Positions 10,101-18,012 of a stretch of DNA of 45,670 bases are shown here, one piece after another. Below the pieces are notes generated by a model. It saw only the letters and a program-made list of their open reading frames with translations. It was not told the origin of the DNA and ran no database searches. This DNA comes from Micromonospora foliorum (lineage in GTDB: Bacteria; Actinomycetota; Actinomycetes; Mycobacteriales; Micromonosporaceae). The position numbers were made by a program, and so were the translations under genes. Position 1 is the stretch's first letter. Each line of letters starts with the position of its first letter. The DNA lies in NCBI RefSeq assembly GCF_022229015.1, contig NZ_JAKKFF010000003.1, positions 1 through 45,670 on the forward strand, written 5' to 3'.

Positions 10101-13100
10101 TCGACCTACTACGCGGCCGCCACGCCGACGCTCACCACGCCGAACGCGACGTACAGCGTGCCGGTGACCCTGTCGAACCCGACGCTCGCCCCCTGGAACC
10201 CGACCGACTGGGAGCTGGCGTACGACTGGAAGCGGGCCGACGGGCTCACCGACGGCGCCGACACCACCTACGAGCTGAGGACGCCGCTGCCCAAGAGCAT
10301 CCCGGCCGGTGGCACTGTCGACGTGACCGCGCAGCTGAAGACTCCGCCGTCGTCGACGGAGGGGAACAAGCGCACCGACTACGTGCTGCAGTGGGACCTG
10401 CGCAACAAGCTGACCAGTAAGAAGCTGTCGGAGACCGTCCCGGCGATCCAGCCGTTGCCGCAGAACGTGGCGGTGGAGGAGCCCACTTCGGACCAGCTGG
10501 GTCTGGAGAAGTTCTACTCGTACGCGGGGAAGAACACCGGTGCCGGCGGCACCCTGATGAACAACCTGTACGCCGGCAACACCGTCTGGTCGTACGACGC
10601 GCTGAGCAATCCGTCGCGCGGCCTGTCGACGTTCGTCCGGATGTCCTACAACTCGTTGGACACGTCCGACACTGTCGCCGGGTACGGCTGGTCGCTGCAG
10701 GCCTCGTCGCTGATGCGGCTGGGCAGCCCGCTGGACTTCCACCCCAACCCGAACCCCACGAAGGTCACCATGACCGATGGTGACGGCACCAGTCACTGGT
10801 TCACCTGGGACTCGGCGACCTCCACGTGGAAGAGCCCCAAGGGCGTGCACCTGTACCTGGAAAAGGTCACCGCGCTCGACTGCAAGCCGAACACGCAGGA
10901 GCAGCGGGCCTGGCGGCTGACCAAGCCGGACCGCACGCAGTTCTACTACGACTGCGAGGGCTTCCTCACCAGCACGGTGGACAAGAACGGCAACACGATG
11001 ACGTTCACCTACGAGGAGCGGAAGTCGAACAACAAACCGACGAAGTTCCTCCGGTACATCACCGACGCGGCCGGCCGGAACACCCTGACGATCGACTACT
11101 ACGCCAAGGGTCAGACCTACGACTACATCAACGACACCACCTGGGCCCGGGTGTCCGGGGCGACCAACCTGACCAACCCGAAGATCATCGACCACATCTC
11201 GCAGATCACCGACATCTCCGGTCGGAAGATGACCTTCACCTACACGGACAAGGGCCTGCTCGGCGAGCTGGTCGACGGGTACGGCTCCAGCGGCCCCATG
11301 GGTGCGCCGAAGACGTTCAAGTTCGCCTACGACATGACGCAGGGGAACAAGAACGTCAAGCTGGTCAAGGTCACCGACCCGCGGGGCAACGCCACCGAGC
11401 TGCAGTACTTCTCGCCGTCCGCCGGGGACGACCCGACGTGGCACTGGCGGACCAAGCACTACACCGACCGGAACGACAAGGCCAACCTGACCCAGTTCGC
11501 CTACGTCGACCCGGACGCCACCAGCAACATCCGTACGACGGTCACCGACGCGGAGAACCACTCCACCGGCTACCTCCAGGACGGCTACGGCCGGCCGATC
11601 GAGACCACCAACGCGAAGAACCAGGTCACCAAGCTCGAGTGGGACGGTGACCACAACGTCACCAAGCTCACCGAGGACAACCAGGCCGTCTCGACCTGGG
11701 CGTACGACGCCAAGACCGGCTACCCGACGGAGATCAGGGACGCCGAGGCGGTCAAGAACGGCACGCCGGGCACGGTGCTGACCTACCAGCGTCAGCTCAA
11801 CGGCTACGTCGCCGACCTCACGGAGAAGACCAGCCCCGAGGGGCGCAAGTGGATCTTCAGCTACGAGGCCGACGGTGACCTGGCGAGCGTCACCGACCCG
11901 ATGGGCACCTCCACCGCGACGGCCGGTGACTACACCACCTACAACACCTACGACGCGTTTGGACAGCTCGACACGGCGAAGGACGCCAACGGCAACAGCA
12001 CCAAGTACAGCCGTTACGACGCCAACGGCTACCCGCAGACGATCACGGATTCCCTGACCAGGGCGACCACCTTCGTCTACGACGTCCGCGGCCAGGTCAC
12101 CACGGTCACCGACGCGCTGGGCAAGAACACCACCCAGGCGTACGACACCTTTGGCCGTCCACTGGAGAGCAGGACGCCGAAGGACCAGGCCGCCGGGGTG
12201 TACATCACCAATCCGGCACCGACCTACGACGCGAACGACAACGTCACCCAGTCGACCGCGCCCAACGGGGCAGTCTCCACGGCCTTCTACGACGCCGCCG
12301 ACCAGCTCACCTGGACCAAGGCGCCGGTCGACGTGGCCGGCGACCCGGAGCGCAAGACGTCGTTCACGTACGACAAGGCCGGCAACCTGCAAACCACGAC
12401 CGAGCGGAAGGGCAATCTCCCCGAGGCGAACCCGGCCGACTACCGAACGACGAACGCGTACGACGAGATCTACCAGCTGGTTTCGGTGACGAATGCCAAG
12501 GGCGACAAGATCACCTACCAGTACGACAACGTGGGCAACGTGGAGAAGGTGGTGGACCCGCGTAAGAACGCTACCACCGACACCCTCGACTACACGTCGA
12601 CGATGACGTACGACCTCGCGCACCGGGTCACGAAGGCCACTGATGCGCTGGGCAAGTTCACCAGCAGCACCTATGACAAGGACGGCCTGGTCACCGGCAG
12701 CACCGACCAGCTCGGCAACACCACGCTGGTCAATCTTGACCGGCGAGGTAAGCCGACCGAGGTCAAGGTGCCGTACAAGAACGTCTCCGGCACCATCTCG
12801 TACCGCATCACGAAGTACGAGTACGACCAGGTGGGTAACACCACCAAGGTCATCAGCCCGCGGGGTGTGGCGACCACCGACGACCCGGACGACTTCGCCC
12901 AGGTCACGGTCTACGACGCGCTGAACCGGGTGAAGGAGACCCAGTCGGCGTACGACAAGGACGACGCCCGCTACACCACTGCGGACAAGACCACCTACAC
13001 GTACGACGAGGTGGGCCGTCTGGCGACGTTGTCCGCGCCGCCGTCGGCGGGTCAGTCGGTGCGCAACGACACCACGTACAGCTACTACGACAACGGGTGG

Positions 13101-15827
13101 GCGAAGTCCTCCTCGGACCCGTGGGACATCGTCACCTCGTACGACTACAACGAGCTGGGTGCGCAGACGGCCCGGACGTTGACGTCGGCGGGCGGCTCCT
13201 CCAACCGGACCATGAGCTGGTCGTACTTCCCGGACGGGAAGCTGAAGGCCCGGTCCGACGACGGGGTGCCGGTGGGTAAGCACGTGGTGCTGGTCGACAA
13301 CTCGGAGTTCAACAACACCACTGCGACGGGCACCTGGCCGACGGCCAACACGGCCACCAACAGGTACGGCATCGACTACGCCACCCACGCGGCGGGCACG
13401 GGTACCAACGTGTTCACCTGGCAGTTGAACGTGCCCCAGGCGGGCAGCTACCAGGTGTACGCCCGCTTCCCGACGGTGTCCGGGGCGGCGACCGACGCGA
13501 AGTACACGGTCAACTCCAGCGCGGGCCCGACGGTGAAGACGGTCAACCAGACCGCCGGCGCCGGCACCTGGGTCAGCCTCGGCTCGTACAGCTTCACCGA
13601 GGGCAACGCCCAGAAGGTGACGCTGTCGGACCAGGCCACCGGCACGGTCGTCGCCGACGCGGTGAAGCTCGTCCGGGACAACGCGGCCGATGTCGACAAC
13701 GAGAAGCACGACTACAGCTACCGGTACGACACCAACGGCAACCTGACCACGATCACGGACGCCTCCCCGGGCACCCGGGTCGACAGCTACGCGGTGACCT
13801 ACACGAAGCTGAACCAGGTCGACAAGGTCACCGAGTCGAAGTCGGGCGCGGTGGTGAACTCGACGTCGTTCACCTACAACGAGAACAGCGCGCCGCTGAC
13901 CACCGATCACGACAAGCAGTACGCGTCCTACACCTACGACGAGCGCGACCTGGTGTCGAAGGTGACCAACGGCAAGTCGGCCACCGACGCGTCGCCGAAG
14001 GTGACGACGTACACCTACACCGACCGGGGAGAGAAGCTCAAGGAGGTCAAGGGCAACGGCAACACCGTCGACTACACGTACTTCCTCGACGGGCGGCTGA
14101 AGTCCCAGACGGAGAAGAAGCCGAACGGGACCACCCTGGTCTCCGAATCGGTCCTCGACTATGACCTCAACGGCAACCGGTCGCACGACGTCACCAAGAA
14201 GATGAACGCCGACAACCACGGCGCTTACCTGAGCACGACCAGTGACTTCACCTACGACCCGCGGGACCGGTTGGCGTCGCTGACGAAGACCGGTGACGGC
14301 GCCGGCACGGAAACCTACGTGCACGACGCGAACAACAACGTCACCAGTCAGACGGTGAAGGGCACGTCCACCACGTTCAACTACGAGCGGAACCGGCTGC
14401 TGACCGCGGTGACCGGGGGCTCGACGGCGTCGTACAACTACGACCCGTTCGGCCGCCTGGACACCGTCACGGCGGCGGGGACGGTGATCGAGCGCAACGT
14501 GTACGACGGTTTCGACCACGTCGTCGAGAACCGGAAGAACAACGGCACCGCCACCTCGGTCACGAAGTACACCTTCGACCCGATGGACCGCACGACGACC
14601 AAGACCACCGACGCCGGCGGAGCCAAGGAGAAGGCCACGACCTTCAACTACCTCGGCCTGTCGGGCGAGGTTCTGGATGAGGAGGTCGCTGGAAAGCTGA
14701 CCAAGTCGTACCAGTACTCGCCGTGGGGCCAGCGACTGTCGCAGGTCACCCACAACACCGATGGCACGGACGAGGACGCCTACTACGGCTACAACCCGCA
14801 CACCGACGTCGAGACCCTGACCGACAAGACCGGTGACACCAAGGCCACCTACGGCTACACCGCCTACGGCGCCAACGACGACACCCAATTCACAGGCGTC
14901 GACAAGCCCGACGCGGCGGATCCGACCAAGGAGCCCTACAACGCCTACCGGTACAACGCCAAGCGGTGGGACCAGTCCTCCGGCAACTACGACATGGGTT
15001 TCCGCGACTACAGTCCCGGCCTGAACCGGTTCATGTCCCGAGACAGCTACAACGGCGCTTTGGCCGACATGAAGCTGGGCGCCGATCCCTGGACGGCCAA
15101 CCGATATGCGTTCTGCGGTGGCAACCCGATTTCGGCCGTGGAGCTTGATGGTCACATTCCGTTGGGGCCGGACGATCAAGCCCTGATTGCTGCTGCCAGC
15201 ACTCAGTTTGATACTCCCGATATCCCCGTTGTCGATCAGCTCCTCGAATATTCCGACACGGTTAAGGAAACTGCAGCCGCTGCTGGGGTCGATCCAGTCA
15301 CCGTGATGGCGCTCTTGATTAAGGAGAGCAGCCTTCGGACGATGGGGGGTGGGGCGGCCAGGACCTACGAGGGCGGGCAGGTAGGACTGGATAAGTTGGG
15401 CGTCTGGTCAGCTCTGGTCGGCCACGGTCCCTCGATTGGCATGTGCCAGATGCAAGAAAATACGTTCAAAAAGACGGCGGAGCGGTACCCCGAGGTCTTT
15501 GCGGGTCGGGCCTGGGAGGAGATGATCAACGATGACGAGCTCGCCATCACGGCTATGACTTACCAGGTGAAGATGTTGCAGGAGACTGCCGACAGTCAGA
15601 ACAATAACAGCGTGTTGACGACGGACCAGCTCGTGGCCGTCGGGTACAACCAAGGGGGAGACCGGATGGTTGATATGATGACATCAGGCAACCTCAATGA
15701 GGATGCCCAGAAATACGTGTACGGCCAAGATGTCAGACCAGGCTACTCGGACTTCAGATCCATCACCGAGTTTGCCTGGGGAGGGTACAAGAACACTATG
15801 CTTGATCCTGGGTGGCTGATAATGTAA
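7182..15827 (+). CDS. Giant secreted RHS/YD-repeat (WapA-like) toxin with lytic-transglycosylase tip
   Basis: 2881 residues. GTG start with GGAGG 8 bases upstream. Order seen: Sec signal peptide (1-30, KKKLRG then a hydrophobic stretch); beta-rich region; DNRLRE-like module (about 335-440); golvesin-C-like module (465-570); second DNRLRE-like module (about 765-965); tens of YD repeats from about 1230, interrupted by a second golvesin-like module (about 2040-2165); RHS-repeat-associated core ending NRYAFCGGNPIS..DGH (2658); then a 223-residue C-terminal tip. Family knowledge: RHS repeats form a shell around a variable toxic tip, and DNRLRE modules occur in wall-bound WapA-type proteins. The tip has E2715 in IKESS, GMCQM (2753-2757) and GYNQG (2821-2825), matching the catalytic Glu, GxMQ and AYNxG motifs of SLT enzymes. 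It should therefore cut peptidoglycan. Probable immunity gene directly downstream. Confidence 0.93.
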   Translation: MKKKLRGPLIGGLALALVATLGGTEVLPDHQPDSADRAASAAEDDGFLSRIGKAADNLVGGSGSDRAKPEAVSAALAVQEKPPAAKKWPPQKRVKELTGKRTANGKVYQLSDGRTQAEISMVPLHYRDANGTFQTIDTRVRPVKDKGYVQGNRTNSFTSLFGDSSDDLVRFEQGGRSIELGLEGAAKGVTPTVSGSTVTYAGVAGGADVVYDVTSTALKEKIVLRRAPSGPVSYTFTLDTAGLTAQQREDGSIAFVRPGGGEPVFVMPAPFMYDAKDDKASPVGKVWSDKVTQRVSQTGGRSTITVTADGGWLADRARVYPVVIDPTIKVQPVPTDAQDVQINSADPAHAYGQDITKWPLSVGTSGSGKWRSLVKFDTSLVPANTTIDDARLEMYYSQTHTAWQYDVPIEARRVTAVWDEDTATWNSMYNKVDTGLAGNFVTVDDGNTGSSAQGAWTASTSTLTSEAVGTDYRVNKDAVTGETYTWTPTLTEAGDYKVEVHYVGAFDRTDTAKYTVHSSGGKRTDYTIDQRTPDEKGAWKTLGIHQFDAGTTGKVVLGDVANEVVIADAVRFSKQGAVKDAAKSSAWLSFPVRSVVQQWVNKTQANYGFSLQAKNETTLGQGGPIFEASEYAYANDRRDYNLPKLVVTYGRPGVALNPPTTVTSTGAVLTWPSYGDPTPTTADNDDVVEYQVHRSVHQNFTPSATTLIAPVSSSTLTYQDTTAVPTAADNTNPMDRKFYYYMVAVKTRGGQLFAGPTQPAMLPKAGQITRIYRTAGTNATGTDGVIDTTLSKTRSTENVDVYDGDPYVSPGNNSDYYGDTRGLIKFPALAGVPTSAQVVDAQLRMYNTYLYPGTDTDEYVDVHKLTTAFDESKATWSTSNGTAAWLTTGGGGDYDTSWKASFNGFTNDPEWANWNVTPAVQGWLTAPSSNKGFLLRQRDETNLTARAMLLSSEAEEPLLRPTLEVTYLEQTAESTYYAAATPTLTTPNATYSVPVTLSNPTLAPWNPTDWELAYDWKRADGLTDGADTTYELRTPLPKSIPAGGTVDVTAQLKTPPSSTEGNKRTDYVLQWDLRNKLTSKKLSETVPAIQPLPQNVAVEEPTSDQLGLEKFYSYAGKNTGAGGTLMNNLYAGNTVWSYDALSNPSRGLSTFVRMSYNSLDTSDTVAGYGWSLQASSLMRLGSPLDFHPNPNPTKVTMTDGDGTSHWFTWDSATSTWKSPKGVHLYLEKVTALDCKPNTQEQRAWRLTKPDRTQFYYDCEGFLTSTVDKNGNTMTFTYEERKSNNKPTKFLRYITDAAGRNTLTIDYYAKGQTYDYINDTTWARVSGATNLTNPKIIDHISQITDISGRKMTFTYTDKGLLGELVDGYGSSGPMGAPKTFKFAYDMTQGNKNVKLVKVTDPRGNATELQYFSPSAGDDPTWHWRTKHYTDRNDKANLTQFAYVDPDATSNIRTTVTDAENHSTGYLQDGYGRPIETTNAKNQVTKLEWDGDHNVTKLTEDNQAVSTWAYDAKTGYPTEIRDAEAVKNGTPGTVLTYQRQLNGYVADLTEKTSPEGRKWIFSYEADGDLASVTDPMGTSTATAGDYTTYNTYDAFGQLDTAKDANGNSTKYSRYDANGYPQTITDSLTRATTFVYDVRGQVTTVTDALGKNTTQAYDTFGRPLESRTPKDQAAGVYITNPAPTYDANDNVTQSTAPNGAVSTAFYDAADQLTWTKAPVDVAGDPERKTSFTYDKAGNLQTTTERKGNLPEANPADYRTTNAYDEIYQLVSVTNAKGDKITYQYDNVGNVEKVVDPRKNATTDTLDYTSTMTYDLAHRVTKATDALGKFTSSTYDKDGLVTGSTDQLGNTTLVNLDRRGKPTEVKVPYKNVSGTISYRITKYEYDQVGNTTKVISPRGVATTDDPDDFAQVTVYDALNRVKETQSAYDKDDARYTTADKTTYTYDEVGRLATLSAPPSAGQSVRNDTTYSYYDNGWAKSSSDPWDIVTSYDYNELGAQTARTLTSAGGSSNRTMSWSYFPDGKLKARSDDGVPVGKHVVLVDNSEFNNTTATGTWPTANTATNRYGIDYATHAAGTGTNVFTWQLNVPQAGSYQVYARFPTVSGAATDAKYTVNSSAGPTVKTVNQTAGAGTWVSLGSYSFTEGNAQKVTLSDQATGTVVADAVKLVRDNAADVDNEKHDYSYRYDTNGNLTTITDASPGTRVDSYAVTYTKLNQVDKVTESKSGAVVNSTSFTYNENSAPLTTDHDKQYASYTYDERDLVSKVTNGKSATDASPKVTTYTYTDRGEKLKEVKGNGNTVDYTYFLDGRLKSQTEKKPNGTTLVSESVLDYDLNGNRSHDVTKKMNADNHGAYLSTTSDFTYDPRDRLASLTKTGDGAGTETYVHDANNNVTSQTVKGTSTTFNYERNRLLTAVTGGSTASYNYDPFGRLDTVTAAGTVIERNVYDGFDHVVENRKNNGTATSVTKYTFDPMDRTTTKTTDAGGAKEKATTFNYLGLSGEVLDEEVAGKLTKSYQYSPWGQRLSQVTHNTDGTDEDAYYGYNPHTDVETLTDKTGDTKATYGYTAYGANDDTQFTGVDKPDAADPTKEPYNAYRYNAKRWDQSSGNYDMGFRDYSPGLNRFMSRDSYNGALADMKLGADPWTANRYAFCGGNPISAVELDGHIPLGPDDQALIAAASTQFDTPDIPVVDQLLEYSDTVKETAAAAGVDPVTVMALLIKESSLRTMGGGAARTYEGGQVGLDKLGVWSALVGHGPSIGMCQMQENTFKKTAERYPEVFAGRAWEEMINDDELAITAMTYQVKMLQETADSQNNNSVLTTDQLVAVGYNQGGDRMVDMMTSGNLNEDAQKYVYGQDVRPGYSDFRSITEFAWGGYKNTMLDPGWLIM
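15156..15827 (+). other. Variable C-terminal toxin domain of the RHS protein (SLT/goose-lysozyme-like)
   Basis: This is the exchangeable tip that begins after the conserved core motif ending in DGH. Base composition changes here: upstream third positions are almost all G or C, while the tip uses many A- and T-ending codons (for example in residues around DTPDIPVVDQLL). The domain has the order of SLT family motifs: catalytic Glu in KESS, GMCQM about 38 residues later, then GYNQG about 68 residues after that. An active-site Glu with these spacings indicates a muramidase or lytic transglycosylase acting on the glycan strand of the wall. Spacing differs enough from housekeeping MltE/Slt enzymes that a toxin-specific subfamily is likely (inference). 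Confidence 0.75.
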
Positions 15828-15832
15828 CTGTC

Positions 15833-16336
15833 ATGACCAGTTCTCAACAGGCCCGCGCTGTCAGACCGACGGCGCGGGCCGTTAGCTTTCCTGCAGCGTG
15901 GCTGTTGTTGTTTCTTCTCGTTGCCTCCCTCGCCACTCTTGCCGGTTGTGCCGGGCAGCGGAAGGCCATCGAGGATCTTAAGAGATGCTCGTCGCGCGTC
16001 AGTCTCGACGGATACCGGGAGGTTGCCTCTTACGTGGACCGGGCGTCGTGGAATGTCGCGTATGTCGGGACTCCGGAAGCTGATCCGATGCAGCTTCTGA
16101 CCGGGGATGCTGCCGACGTTTCCCTTGTCGATGAAATGCCGGACGGCCCATTCACTGTCATCGGCCAAGGTAAGGTCAATGGCGCTGAAGTATGTAAATT
16201 CTTCATTAAGCGGTGGAACAAGCTGACTGGGCCAACCGTCCTCGTGCAAGTTGACCAAGCGACCTTAGAGAACATCGAAAGTGGAAGAGAGCAACTTCTG
16301 CTTCTCTCCTTCATCTCCGTCAGCGATAAGAAATGA
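15833..16336 (+). CDS. Lipoprotein, probable immunity protein for the RHS lysozyme-like tip
   Basis: 167 residues from ATG 15833; an in-frame GTG at 15812 would overlap the toxin gene by 16 bases. Neither has a clear ribosome-binding site. Signal peptide with hydrophobic core WLLLFLLVASLATL and lipobox LAGC (lipidated C39), so the mature protein should sit on the outer face of the membrane. Two further cysteines (in KRCSS and EVCKF) could pair. I recognise no family. Position directly after a toxin tip that should attack peptidoglycan outside the cell, plus surface anchoring, makes an inhibitor of that tip the best guess. Known lysozyme inhibitors are often lipoproteins, but no sequence similarity is claimed. 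Base usage matches the low-GC tip. Confidence 0.7.
   Translation: MTSSQQARAVRPTARAVSFPAAWLLLFLLVASLATLAGCAGQRKAIEDLKRCSSRVSLDGYREVASYVDRASWNVAYVGTPEADPMQLLTGDAADVSLVDEMPDGPFTVIGQGKVNGAEVCKFFIKRWNKLTGPTVLVQVDQATLENIESGREQLLLLSFISVSDKK
15850..15880 (+). terminator. Strong hairpin just after the toxin stop, inside the immunity reading frame
   Basis: Perfect 9-bp GC stem, GGCCCGCGC (15850-15858) / GCGCGGGCC (15872-15880), with a 13-base loop, starting 22 bases after the rhs stop codon. It lies within codons 6-16 of the lipoprotein gene. It could be a terminator or attenuator between toxin and immunity genes, or a translational control element. No T-tract follows. Confidence 0.55.
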
Positions 16337-16451
16337 TGCAGGCGCCGGTGCCCAGCGCCATGGTGATCGCGTAGTCGATCGGTGGGTGCCTCAAGCCTGG
16401 TGGTCTGCATTGACGCAAGCCATTGACCTTTGGAAAATAGAGAGTTCGTCC

Positions 16452-16565
16452 ATGCCGTTGACCTTTCCGTTGCTTCCGCTCAAGCTCTGGCTCCCCGTGG
16501 GTTCGATGGGGTAGCGCTGATGACCGAGCGATTGCAGCTGACGTCAGATACGCATTCCTGGGCCT
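16452..16565 (+). pseudogene. Decayed fragment of a DUF4184-type membrane protein gene
   Basis: Translates as MPLTFP..LPLKLW, then after a frameshift FDGVAL, and ends near SDTHS. These pieces match, in order, the N-terminal part of the intact gene at 18013 (MPLTFP, LPLKLWAP, FDGVALA, ADTHS), but with internal deletions, frame changes and a stop. It is a broken copy about 1.5 kb upstream of the intact gene, pointing to an old duplication within the island. Confidence 0.65.
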
Positions 16566-16596
16566 CTGAGCCGTGTTTCCACCTCATCTAAGGCCC

Positions 16597-16848
16597 ATGC
16601 TGAAGATTCTCCGTCACGCATATCCCGAAGGTCGCTTGGGCAAGGACTACTGGCCCTTGTTGGCCGCGCTGCATGCCGATCCTACGGACGAGAATCTGGC
16701 TCTGTTGGTGGCCGAACTGATTGGTGGAGAGGCAGTCATTGTAGATAATGACGCGGCAGCTGCCGTCGGTCGGACGGCGGGCGCCTGCCTCGGCGCCGCT
16801 CTGGATTCTGGCCAAAACCGCATATCCAGGTTATTGCTGATGTGTTAG
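16597..16848 (+). CDS. Small protein, DUF3349-like N-terminal half
   Basis: 83 residues from ATG 16597; a longer start at 16573 exists. The segment AYPEG....DYWPLLAAL...TDENLALLVAEL resembles the YPEG-x-DY-x-PLL-x-L...TDE-x-EL pattern I remember for DUF3349, a short helical family of unknown function in actinobacteria. The last 25 residues lose that character and may be out of the original frame. It lies between two decayed fragments, so it may itself be a remnant. It could also be a small immunity protein. Confidence 0.45.
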   Translation: MLKILRHAYPEGRLGKDYWPLLAALHADPTDENLALLVAELIGGEAVIVDNDAAAAVGRTAGACLGAALDSGQNRISRLLLMC

Positions 16849-17009
16849 TCTGAATAAGGGGCAGAGGTGTCGATTGGAGATCGGTTCGGCTCCTACCTCC
16901 TGATCCACGCCATAAGTCGCCTCCGGGGCAACCTATGATGCTGTAGGCAACTTCTCGAGCCAATCAAAATCAGATTACGAAGCATCTCGACAAGGCGTAC
17001 TACGTTTTG

Positions 17010-17433
17010 ATGGATGTATCGCAGTTTACGCCAGAGCAGGTAGCGAAGGTGGAAGAGTTTATTGCTCCGCTTGGGGGCGAGTTTTCACGGTTGGAGGGCG
17101 GCAACGGACATGGCAGGCTTGATTTCTTTGTCGGAAAATCGAGACCTGGCATGGTCGGCACCGTCATGGCTCTTTGACTGGGTGGTTCGCCGGCTATCGC
17201 GGAGTCTTGTAGACAAAAGTGCGGCTGGCGCGCTTGATGAAGTTGTAGATAAGAACCTGGGAATAGTTGTACTGGACCAGTTCGATGAGGATGTGCGGCA
17301 GGAGTTGCTGCTGTCGATCAGAGACCGGTTGGTGTCTTGGGCGGAATCCGAACTTGTTCTACGCCCTGGGGCGGATCGAGAAGGTGCGTTGAATCAGATA
17401 CGCGATTTCGCAAAGATGGCTAGGTTTCATTAA
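17010..17433 (+). pseudogene. Frameshifted small gene, possible immunity protein
   Basis: Two overlapping frames read sensibly in succession. ATG 17010 gives MDVSQFTPEQVAKVEEF and continues to a stop at 17178. From about 17165 another frame continues FDWVVRRLSRSL, DEVVDKNLGIVVLDQFDED and RDRLVSWAESELVL to the stop at 17433. The total, 424 bases, is 141 codons plus one base, as expected from a single inserted base near 17165. The restored product would be about 140 residues, acidic and probably helical. No family recognised. Toxin-immunity surroundings suggest an immunity gene (inference). A sequencing error is also possible, since the window has other frame breaks. Confidence 0.45.
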
Positions 17434-17630
17434 AACAGTTCCAATAAGCAGTTGTGGGCGGCTGGTGAGACCGAACGACTAGTGGCAGGATATGTGGACG
17501 TGAAGATACCCGGATACGAAGATTTTTCCTTGATCGACGGCACGCTATTCCTGGGTGACCCGATCTTTTGGCCAACATATCTGTGCGACACGGCTGATCG
17601 ACTGGATCGAAAGCACCACCAGACAGCGGA

Positions 17631-17669
17631 AACGGCAGGGCGACCGGAGCTTTCGGCCACCCTGCCGTT
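17631..17669 (+). terminator. Hairpin inside the gene-poor stretch
   Basis: Perfect 10-bp arms AACGGCAGGG / CCCTGCCGTT around a 19-base loop that contains a short CCG/CGG inner stem. Probably the 3' terminator of a lost cassette gene. Confidence 0.6.
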
Positions 17670-18000
17670 CGGATCTGCTGGCGTGAATCGGCGGCAGGCT
17701 TGTCCTCACTCCGATTCGCAGGAGGCGACGGGGCGACATGATCGCACTAAATGATTGCCCGGGGATGGTTGAGAATCGGCCAATCTGGGATTGGCGCGGT
17801 CGGGCGAGCATTTTCAGTCCTTGCGGCTGCCCGTCGGATAGAGTCCTGGCGTGTTGTGGTCGAGAGTTGCGCGCTCCACGATGTCCTCGGGGACTTCGCG
17901 CTTCGCCCTACGACCCGTTAGGTCGCCTTGACACGGATGGAGGCGTTGTCGCGCCTCATGCCGCAGTTCTTGTCGCGCGAGAAGCCTCGAAGGAAGCAGG

Positions 18001-18006
18001 TAGCCT
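18001..18006 (+). promoter_or_regulatory. -10 box, probable leaderless transcript of the DUF4184 gene
   Basis: TAGCCT ends 7 bases before the GTG start at 18013, the spacing expected when transcription starts at the first base of the start codon. There is no ribosome-binding site. Confidence 0.4.
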
Positions 18007-18012
18007 GCTCTT

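Larger units (their letters stand above)
17434..18012 (+). other. Gene-poor mosaic stretch with unassigned ORF and an rhs trace
   Basis: An open frame from GTG 17452 reads through VKIPGYEDFSLIDGTLFLGD before running into a strong hairpin. I do not recognise it, and its C-terminal part looks non-coding. At 17909-17935 the frame reads YDPLGRLDT, matching YDPFGRLDT of the intact rhs gene (14439-14465) at 23 of 27 bases; the flanks do not align. No intact gene is supported here. Confidence 0.4.

Noticed and set aside
10800..14700. Tandem DNA repeat or CRISPR-like periodicity
   Set aside because: The periodicity comes from protein YD repeats with variable spacing; no identical repeat-spacer units exist.
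8022..15179. A 2385-codon open frame antisense to the rhs gene
   Set aside because: It is a mirror of high-GC codon bias in the rhs gene: rich in Arg, Val and Gly, no recognisable domain, ends inside the rhs core. The sense strand has clear YD repeats and a signal peptide.
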